Of a stretch of 11,799 nucleotides of DNA, positions 6,734-11,799 are shown one piece after another. The notes under the pieces are model-generated. The model saw nothing but the letters and a program-made list of their open reading frames with translations. It ran no database searches and was not told the origin of the DNA. The first letter of the stretch is position 1; each line of letters starts with the position of its first letter. Origin of the DNA: DATFYM01 sp035315065 (GTDB taxonomy: Bacteria > Acidobacteriota > Terriglobia > UBA7540); NCBI GenBank assembly GCA_035315065.1, contig DATFYM010000104.1:1-11799 (forward strand), given 5' to 3'. Both the position numbers and the translations under genes were made by a program.

Positions 6734-7795
6734 TTACTGGACCTTGGTCACTTCTTCGGCGATCCAGAACTTTCCCGGCTCGAGGCCGGCGCGGACCGCC
6801 AGGTCGTGGGCCAGCAGTTGGATATGCAGCGTATCGATCAGGGTACCGATGCCGAAGGGAATCGCCTCGACCTCCACTACGCGCATATTGCTGGAGGATT
6901 CAAAGGGCAAGTCGGTCAGCAGCAAAATGCGGCCGCCGTGCGAACGGATCTCCTCCGCCAGCCGAACCAGGAGTTTCGCGGTCTTGGTGCGGTGGCCGGG
7001 CGGTCCTTGGCGGGCGAAGATCACGTAGCGGTGGGCGGGGTTCACTATTTCAATGGGTCCATGGCGGAACTGCGCCGCGCTGGTGGCTTCCGCCGCCATC
7101 CGCGCCACTTCCTTCAGCGTCAGCGCGCCCTGGTAGACCGAGGCGAGGTCCGGACCGCGGGACATCAGCGACACGTAGGCCGGGCTATTGAAAAACTCCA
7201 TTGTCGCGCGCCTCAAAATGCCATCGCCCTCGAGGATTCGCCGCTGGGCCTCGACCGCCCGCATCAGGCTGTGCGTGAGCGCGCGCGGGTCCTGGCGGGC
7301 CAGGGCAAAGGCCAGGTACATCAGCACGGTCACACTCGCCATATAAGTCTTGGTGCTTACCGTGGTCTGCTGGCCGGCCATCATGGGCAGCATCAACTTG
7401 GCGCGTCGCGCCAGAGTGCTCGCCTCCACATTCACCACGCCGAGAAGCCCACACTTCGCCGGCAGCACCTTCAGCAACTCGGTTACCTCCACCGTCTCGC
7501 CCGACTGCGACACCACCACCACCAAGGTGTCCGGCTTCAGGACCTTGAGGTGGTGATGCAGCAACTCGGCGGTCTCCCACACGAGGGCCCGGAAGCCGAG
7601 CGCGGTGAGAAAGGCCTGGGCCGGGTAAGCCGCATAGAGCGACGAGCCCATGCCGGTGAACACCACCACCGGCGGCCACTTGGCAACCAGCTTGCGCAGC
7701 GCCTTGTAGGAAATAGCGCCCGGACTGCTATAGAACTTGCGCAGGTCCGCCAGCGCGGAGGGTTGCTGCGCGATCTCTTGCATCAAAGTGGACAT
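6734..7795 (-). CDS. SIS-domain sugar-phosphate protein, GlmS isomerase-domain-like
   Basis: A cytoplasmic phosphosugar-binding protein of the GlmS/AgaS/FrlB type: two SIS domains without the glutaminase domain of full GlmS. The N-terminal MSTLMQEIAQQP matches the 'M.KEI.EQP' opening of GlmS isomerase domains. Phosphosugar motifs are TGMGSS (47-52), SQSGET (96-101) and STKTY (147-151). The second domain carries LTLKEVARMAAEATSAAQFRHGP (226-247), equivalent to the GlmS segment with the active-site Glu and His. The C-terminus (AEEVTKVQ) aligns with the GlmS 'AKSVTVE' tail, but the ring-opening lysine of GlmS appears as Glu, so glucosamine-6-phosphate synthesis is doubtful; deglycase, deaminase or isomerase roles are possible. 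The start is supported by GGGA five bases upstream. It is monocistronic, divergent from pyrR and convergent with the ASPIC gene. Confidence 0.85.
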   Translation of the reverse strand: MSTLMQEIAQQPSALADLRKFYSSPGAISYKALRKLVAKWPPVVVFTGMGSSLYAAYPAQAFLTALGFRALVWETAELLHHHLKVLKPDTLVVVVSQSGETVEVTELLKVLPAKCGLLGVVNVEASTLARRAKLMLPMMAGQQTTVSTKTYMASVTVLMYLAFALARQDPRALTHSLMRAVEAQRRILEGDGILRRATMEFFNSPAYVSLMSRGPDLASVYQGALTLKEVARMAAEATSAAQFRHGPIEIVNPAHRYVIFARQGPPGHRTKTAKLLVRLAEEIRSHGGRILLLTDLPFESSSNMRVVEVEAIPFGIGTLIDTLHIQLLAHDLAVRAGLEPGKFWIAEEVTKVQ

Positions 7796-7832
7796 GCGAT
7801 TCCCATTTTAACATAGGGGTGGCACCTGAAGA

Positions 7833-7970
7833 GTCGAAGGTTGAGGGTCGAAGGTCAAAAGAAGGGAGACAGGAGTCAGGAGTCAGAATGAAGACTTGCG
7901 TGGCCCGCGTCCTGTCTTCATTCTGACTTCTGACTTCTGGCTTCTGACTTCTTTCTTTCGACCCCTCGAC
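7833..7970. repeat. Large heptamer-phased imperfect palindrome in the SIS/pyrR spacer
   Basis: Inner arms 7870-7895 and 7914-7939 pair over 26 positions with only two G-T wobbles, around an 18-base loop; the innermost 15 bp (7881-7895 / 7914-7928) are perfect. Outer arms (7840-7863 with about 7948-7970) pair imperfectly, e.g. GAGGGTCGAAGG against CTTTCGACCCCTC. Both arms show 7-base units: GTCGAAG, GTTGAGG, GTCGAAG on the left and TGACTTC-type on the right. It fills most of the divergent spacer and ends five bases before the pyrR -10 box. Confidence 0.8.
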
Positions 7971-7974
7971 TGGT

Positions 7975-7980
7975 TATAAT
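7975..7980 (+). promoter_or_regulatory. pyrR -10 box (perfect TATAAT)
   Basis: A perfect TATAAT lies 18 bases before the pyrR ATG (7999). No convincing -35 is seen; the bases 17 upstream are TTCTTT. Transcription would start near 7987, within or next to the GAGG ribosome site, so the mRNA would have almost no leader and no room for a PyrR-binding attenuator. Confidence 0.55.
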
Positions 7981-7998
7981 CGGCACGAGGTGTTCAAC

Positions 7999-8580
7999 AT
8001 GGAAAAAGCAGCCGCTGAAGCCCGGAGCCCCAAAGCGAACGTGCGCGAGAAGGCCCAACTGATGACCGCTTCGGAGATCAACCGCACCCTCGTGCGCCTC
8101 GCGCACGAGATCCTGGAGCGCAACGACGGTGTGAACGGCCTCGTCTTTGTGGGGATCAAGCGCCGGGGTGTTCCCCTGGCGGAGCGCCTGGCCAGCAAGA
8201 TCACCGAGATCGAGAAGAGCGCGCCGCCGGTGGAGACACTCGACATTACGTTCTACCGCGACGACCTTTCCACCGTCGATCAAAAGCCGGTGGTGCAGGC
8301 GGCGCCGACCTTCTCGGTGGAAGACAAGAACGTGATCATGGTGGACGACGTGCTGTACACGGGCCGCACCACGCGCGCGGCGCTGGACGCCCTGCTCGAT
8401 CATGGCCGGCCGCGGCGGGTGGAGCTGTGCGTGCTGATCGACCGCGGCCATCGCGAGTTGCCGATCCAGGCCAACTACGTAGGCCGCACCGTCCAGACGT
8501 CAGACCCGGAGGTAATCGAAGTCCGCTTGCGCGAGGTGGACGGCGAGGAGCGCGTGATGCTGTGCGAGCGCGTGGCATAA
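7999..8580 (+). CDS. pyrR: Bifunctional pyr operon regulator / uracil phosphoribosyltransferase PyrR
   Basis: PyrR converts uracil and PRPP to UMP and, in many bacteria, also binds pyr mRNA to control pyrimidine synthesis. The family pattern is clear over 193 residues: LMTASEINRTLVRLAHEILE, VGIKRRGVPLAERLA (51-65), LDITFYRDDL (81-90), the PRPP-binding loop VIMVDDVLYTGRTTRAALDAL (112-132), and VELCVLIDRGHRELPIQANYVG (141-162), which is diagnostic of PyrR rather than other phosphoribosyltransferases. ATG 7999 is chosen over GTG 7990 because GAGG (7987-7990) lies eight bases upstream and covers the GTG. About 20 residues precede the usual family start. In many bacteria pyrR heads a pyrB/pyrC operon; here it stands alone, with a convergent gene downstream and a divergent gene upstream. 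Any regulation must therefore act on genes elsewhere. Confidence 0.95.
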   Translation: MEKAAAEARSPKANVREKAQLMTASEINRTLVRLAHEILERNDGVNGLVFVGIKRRGVPLAERLASKITEIEKSAPPVETLDITFYRDDLSTVDQKPVVQAAPTFSVEDKNVIMVDDVLYTGRTTRAALDALLDHGRPRRVELCVLIDRGHRELPIQANYVGRTVQTSDPEVIEVRLREVDGEERVMLCERVA

Positions 8581-8734
8581 GAATTGCCGATTGCAGATTG
8601 ACGATTGGTGACAGCCTTCAGCTATCAGCGGTCAGCTCTCAGCCATGAAGGTCTCCGGTTCTTGCTGATTGCTGATTGCTGATGGCTGATGGCTGATGGC
8701 TGATGGCTGATGGCTTTTCCAATCGGCAATTCTT
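8579..8734. repeat. Heptamer-phased palindromic element filling the pyrR/dehydrogenase spacer
   Basis: Perfect 15-base inverted arms (8579-8593 and 8720-8734) begin in the pyrR stop codon and end on the stop codon of the minus-strand gene. Between them both halves run in 7-base phase: degenerate CGATTGC/AGATTGA/TATCAGC/GGTCAGC-type units on the left, then three exact TGCTGAT (8663-8683) and four exact GGCTGAT units (8684-8711). The left CAGC-type units are roughly complementary to the right GCTG-type units, so the whole 156 bp can fold back. It could serve both genes as a 3' structure. Confidence 0.85.
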
Positions 8735-9378
8735 CAGGACTTCCTTTCGTCGTAAGATACGCCCAGTTTGGCCAGCACCTCGGGCGGGCATCCGTTCCAC
8801 TCCGCCACCATCTGGTTCCCCAGGTAGGGCAAGTCCTTGATCCCCTCTTTGCTGGTATAGAAGCCGTTCACCACCAGGTCGCGAAGCTGATTGAAGAAAG
8901 CGACCGCGTTCGAGTCCTGCGGCGCCGCCTTCTTGGGATACGCGATGCGGTCGAGGATCTGCTTGTGCTGTTCGGCCGAGCAATCGGCGAAGTCGTGCTG
9001 GAAAAGACGATTGCATTCCACGTCGAGCCAAGTGAGCCCGCCTCGGATCTCGGTCAGAAGATTCCCGCCTCGGAGGGCCAGCCAATCGTCGATGAACTCG
9101 GGCACGCCGGCCTGCGAGGCGCTGCCGCTGCGATCGTCGGCAGGAAGGATGAGGTCGCTTAGCAAACGCACCGTCTTCCACTCGTGCTCAGTCAGCACCT
9201 GGAGCTTGAAAGCTGTCGCCTGTCCCTCAGCGGCTGCGGCGCCGGAGGGCTTGGGCATCTTCATCGATTCGGCGGCAACACCTGCAGGGCCCATCAGGGC
9301 GCCGGGCACCGCGGCGCCGATTACCTTCAACAGATCACGGCGGTTCAGGCCGCCATCGGGGCTCCTCTCGTTACTCAT
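8734..9378 (-). CDS. Gluconate 2-dehydrogenase subunit 3-like small subunit, Tat-exported
   Basis: The small subunit of a membrane/periplasmic GMC-type dehydrogenase. In FAD-dependent glucose and gluconate dehydrogenases this subunit carries the Tat signal and escorts the flavoprotein across the membrane. The start at 9378 has a strong GGAGG six bases upstream; an open frame reaching 9468 runs through repeat DNA and is rejected. A twin-arginine signal is visible: LNRRDLLKVIGAAVPGALMG (11-30). The mature part has the family features LTEHEWKTVRLLSDLILPADDRSGSASQAGVPEFIDDWLA, then LTWLDVECNRLF, AFFNQLRDLVVNGFYTSKEGIKDLPYLGN. The length of 214 residues is normal. It lies 178 bases downstream of the flavoprotein gene on the same strand; in many relatives the small subunit comes first. 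No cytochrome subunit follows. Confidence 0.87.
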   Translation of the reverse strand: MSNERSPDGGLNRRDLLKVIGAAVPGALMGPAGVAAESMKMPKPSGAAAAEGQATAFKLQVLTEHEWKTVRLLSDLILPADDRSGSASQAGVPEFIDDWLALRGGNLLTEIRGGLTWLDVECNRLFQHDFADCSAEQHKQILDRIAYPKKAAPQDSNAVAFFNQLRDLVVNGFYTSKEGIKDLPYLGNQMVAEWNGCPPEVLAKLGVSYDERKS

Positions 9379-9404
9379 CTTTTCCTCCCACGAACCGTCC
9401 TTGA

Positions 9405-9556
9405 GTTTTGGATTTTGGATTTTCGATTTTGGATGAAGAGAAGAAGGTCCAAAGCAGCAGTCGGTCATTCTCTTTCTTCAATCCAAGAACCCTACAATTG
9501 TCTCGTCCAATCGTGAATCGCCCTTCTTCGCTTCAATCCAAAATCCAAAATTCCCA
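9405..9556. repeat. Heptamer inverted repeat between the two dehydrogenase genes
   Basis: Left units GTTTTGG, ATTTTGG, ATTTTCG, ATTTTGG (9405-9432) face right units ATCCAAA, ATCCAAA, ATTCCCA (9536-9556) as an inverted pair. The complementarity extends inward through GAAGAGAAGAAGG (9435-9447) against CCTTCTTCGCTTC (9522-9534), leaving a ~74-base loop. A third related stretch (TCTTTCTTCAATCCAAG, 9471-9487) could compete for the left arm. It ends at the flavoprotein stop codon (9557-9559). Confidence 0.8.
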
Positions 9557-11260
9557 CTAGAGCTTCAACTTCTTCGCTTGGTCCGCGATGTATTCCGAGG
9601 TGCGCCATGCCAGCGCCATGATGCTCAACGTGGGATTCTTGTCGGCGTTGCTGGGAAAAGGGCCGCCGTCGGTCACAAACAGGTTGTTGCAGTCCCACGC
9701 CTGGCAGTACGAGTTGAGCACGGAAATCGAGCGGTCGCTACCCATGATCGTAGTGCCCACCTCGTGGATGATCTCGCCGCCCCGGGAAATGCCCCAGTTG
9801 TTCTCAGCTCCTGAAGACTCGATTACCTCGCCGCCCATGTTGAGAATGATGTCCTTGAACGTCTCCTGGGCGTGCCGCGCCATCTGGATCTCGTCATCAC
9901 TCCACTTGAAGTGAAACTTGAGCACGGGAATCCCCCACTGGTCGACGACATCTTTGTCGATTTCGCAGTAGCTCGACTCGTTGGGGATCATCTCACCTCG
10001 GCAGGCAAAGCCTACAAAAGCGCCGTAGAGCTTGCGCAAGCCACGCTTCAGTTCGAGACCGTAGCCTCCACCGAGAAACTTTTCCGAACCGCTGGCGTCA
10101 CTTGGTCCGGGCATGCCGCGCCCGCCGCCGAGTTCGATGTGGTAACCGCGGGCAAAGGGCATCCGGTTCCGCAGTTGCTTCTGGTAGTTCCACCACGGCA
10201 TGTAGAGATGCATGCCGCCGGTGCCGTCCTCGTTGTGGGGTGGAAGATCCATTAGCGCGGGCACAAAGGCAGCGGCATCGGTGCCCACCGTATCCATCAG
10301 GTAGCGACCCACCTTGCCGCTCGAATTGGCAAGTCCATTAGGGTGTCGCGGACCCTTCGAGTTCAGCAACAAGCGCGACGACTCGCAGGCGCTTGCCGCC
10401 AGCACCACCACCTTGCTGTGTACCTGCATTTCCTGGCGGTTTTTCCTGTCGATATAGGAGACGCCGGTGGCGCGGCCCTCTTGGTCCACCAGGACCTCAC
10501 GCGCCATCGCGTCACAGACAATTTCGAGATTGCCGGTCGCTTGCGCCGGAGGCAACAAGACCGTCGGGGAAGAAAAATTCGACGACGTAGCGCAGCTTCG
10601 CCCGCACTGCGCACAATAGTGGCACGCCGGCCGCCCGTTGATGGAACGGGTCAGGATCGAGAGGCGCGACGGGATGCAAGGAATGTTGAGCTTTCGGCAG
10701 GCCCGCTGGATCACCAGTTCGTAGCAGCGCGGCCGCGGCGCCGGGAGGAACTTTCCGTCCGGGGTATTTTCCAGATTCTCGGCCGTGCCAAACACACCGA
10801 TCAGTTCTTCCGTCTTGTCATAATAAGGGGCGAGATCATCGTAGCTGATCGGCCAGTCAATTCCCTTCCCGTCGCGGCTGCGAGGCTTGAAATCGTAAGG
10901 TCCCATGCGAAGCGAGATGCGTCCCCAATGATTGGTCCGCCCGCCGAGCATGCGGGAACGCCACCAGGTGAAGTCCGTTCCCGGCGCGCTGGTGTAAGGC
11001 TCGCCTTGAACCTGCCAGCCGCCGACCGCGGCGTCGAAATAGCCGAAGGGCTTCTCGGGCGTCGAGGCGCCACGGTGCGGCGCTTCATAGGGCCAGGCAA
11101 ACATCGTCGATTCTTTCGCGGTGTCGTACCAACTCCCTGCCTCAAGCACCAGACACTTCAGACCGGCCTTGGTCAGAACGTAGGCAGCCATGCCACCGCC
11201 CGCGCCGGAACCGACGATGACCACATCGTAGACTTTGGGACCCTTCATCACCTGGGGCAT
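9557..11260 (-). CDS. GMC oxidoreductase, FAD-dependent sugar/alcohol dehydrogenase large subunit
   Basis: A flavoprotein that oxidises a sugar, sugar acid or alcohol and passes electrons on, probably as the catalytic subunit with the Tat-exported partner encoded downstream. The N-terminus is the FAD-binding YDVVIVGSGAGGGMAAYVL (11-28) with LVLEAG following; GMC segment MLGGRTNHWGRISLRMGP lies at 104-121. A Cys cluster C213-x2-C216-x2-C219-x3-C223 could hold an iron-sulfur centre, as in FAD-dependent glucose dehydrogenases. The catalytic pair is H499 (HEVGT) and N542 (NPTLSIMALAWRTSEYI). It has no signal peptide of its own, which fits export with the small subunit. Start 11260 is chosen for GGAG five bases upstream; the frame is open to 11317, and ATG 11248 is an alternative. 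567 residues, normal length. Substrate cannot be told from sequence. Confidence 0.92.
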   Translation of the reverse strand: MPQVMKGPKVYDVVIVGSGAGGGMAAYVLTKAGLKCLVLEAGSWYDTAKESTMFAWPYEAPHRGASTPEKPFGYFDAAVGGWQVQGEPYTSAPGTDFTWWRSRMLGGRTNHWGRISLRMGPYDFKPRSRDGKGIDWPISYDDLAPYYDKTEELIGVFGTAENLENTPDGKFLPAPRPRCYELVIQRACRKLNIPCIPSRLSILTRSINGRPACHYCAQCGRSCATSSNFSSPTVLLPPAQATGNLEIVCDAMAREVLVDQEGRATGVSYIDRKNRQEMQVHSKVVVLAASACESSRLLLNSKGPRHPNGLANSSGKVGRYLMDTVGTDAAAFVPALMDLPPHNEDGTGGMHLYMPWWNYQKQLRNRMPFARGYHIELGGGRGMPGPSDASGSEKFLGGGYGLELKRGLRKLYGAFVGFACRGEMIPNESSYCEIDKDVVDQWGIPVLKFHFKWSDDEIQMARHAQETFKDIILNMGGEVIESSGAENNWGISRGGEIIHEVGTTIMGSDRSISVLNSYCQAWDCNNLFVTDGGPFPSNADKNPTLSIMALAWRTSEYIADQAKKLKL

Positions 11261-11518
11261 GGCCGCTCCGAAAGGAATGCAGCAACGAATAAAACAGCGC
11301 AGTCTATCACAAAACAATTCGCATGGTTGCCTCCAGGATGAAAAGCGAGGGGGTCGATTCAGGCAATGCGTTGCCCGTCGTCTAGCTGAAGCAATTGCCG
11401 CCAGCCTCCGGTCGGGCGACTGGCTACCGCGCTAGCGCCGAGCCAGGATTCCAGAGTAAGAAGAATCAGCATCCAATAAACGGTAGGAGAGCGAGGCTCC
11501 CAAGGGCTGGAGGTAAAC

Positions 11519-11799
11519 ATGAGAAGAAGCATTCGAAGGGTCCGGTTGATGTGGCTGCTCCTGGTCTCTGCCGCCATCGGCGCGAGCGCGATGCCGCTTC
11601 CGGCGCAGGAATCCAAGGCTCCTCCGGGAGACCTCGCACAGGTAACGGTAACTGTTGTGGGCCGCCATCACTCCGCCGCGCCGGTGGCGCTGACCCGAGA
11701 AGACGTGCTCGTCTACCAGGCAAACGAACGGCGTCCCGTGGTCGACTGGCGACCGGCGGAAGCGAACGCCGCCGGGCTGGACCTGGCAATGATGGTCGA
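11519..11799 (+). CDS. Secreted VWFA-related Acidobacterial-type protein (N-terminus only)
   Basis: The first 93 codons of an exported protein that runs off the right edge. A strong GGAGG five bases before the ATG sets the start. A signal peptide is clear: MRRSIRRVRLMWLLLVSAAI, then GASAMPLPAQE. Next comes a strand-rich segment VTVTVVGRHHSAAPVALTREDVLVYQANERRPVVDWRP, which resembles the 'VTVTD.....LTKDDFxVxExG' lead-in of VWFA-related proteins abundant in Acidobacteriota. It is followed by GLDLAMMV at the point where the VWA strand and metal-site DxSxS would begin, just beyond the window. It is divergent from the GMC gene across a 258-base spacer in which I see no confident promoter. Family call is probable; the VWA domain itself is not visible. 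Confidence 0.72.
   Translation, partial: MRRSIRRVRLMWLLLVSAAIGASAMPLPAQESKAPPGDLAQVTVTVVGRHHSAAPVALTREDVLVYQANERRPVVDWRPAEANAAGLDLAMMV

Noticed and set aside
6806..7816. 336-codon open frame on the plus strand
   Set aside because: It is the antisense shadow of the SIS-domain gene; the His/Arg/Gln-rich product resembles no family.
8663..8711. CRISPR array
   Set aside because: Units are contiguous 7-mers without spacers; this is a short tandem repeat.
9379..9468. Upstream extension of the small dehydrogenase subunit
   Set aside because: The extra 30 codons come from heptamer repeat DNA and would precede the Tat signal; GGAGG directly before 9378 sets the start.
10343..11341. 332-codon open frame on the plus strand
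   Set aside because: It is opposite the GMC oxidoreductase gene, which has clear FAD and catalytic motifs; the Arg/Ala-rich product is a GC-bias shadow.

Overview
The window looks like a piece of a high-GC Acidobacteriota genome (soil or sediment type). The sequence reasons are: a secreted protein at the right edge resembling the 'VWFA-related Acidobacterial' family; a CRTAC1/ASPIC protein next to a di-haem cytochrome and a multihaem cytochrome-TPR fusion; a GMC oxidoreductase paired with a gluconate 2-dehydrogenase subunit 3-like protein; and gene spacers filled with short heptamer-phased repeats. The phylum call is inference from gene content, not from a marker gene.

Layout. Left third (1-6552, all + strand): a pentahaem cytochrome c with a C-terminal TPR domain (cut by the window edge); a ParD/ParE-type toxin-antitoxin pair; a di-haem cytochrome c of the MauG/cytochrome c peroxidase type; and, directly abutting it, a secreted seven-bladed FG-GAP/ASPIC (CRTAC1-like) protein. 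The three exported proteins look like one extracytoplasmic redox set, with the toxin-antitoxin pair lodged inside it. The pair is bracketed by two same-orientation copies of a REP-like hairpin sequence. Middle (6734-8580): a GlmS-like SIS-domain sugar-phosphate protein (-) diverges from an orphan pyrR (+). Right third (8734-11799): a two-gene minus-strand unit encodes the flavoprotein (first) and the Tat-signal small subunit (second) of a GMC sugar/alcohol dehydrogenase. Divergent from it, the start of a VWA-type secreted protein runs off the right edge.

Recurring structure. Four gene spacers (6600-6733, 7833-7970, 8579-8734, 9405-9556) are largely filled by imperfect inverted repeats made of 7-bp (in one case partly 8-bp) units. 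The unit sequence differs at each site while the period stays the same, and the elements often touch stop codons. A single-armed version (2303-2344) is read through as the C-terminal tail of the cytochrome-TPR protein. This repeat family, together with the REP-like pair around the toxin-antitoxin genes, is the most unusual content here. No spacer exceeds 300 bases. No tRNA, rRNA, CRISPR array or transposase gene was seen.
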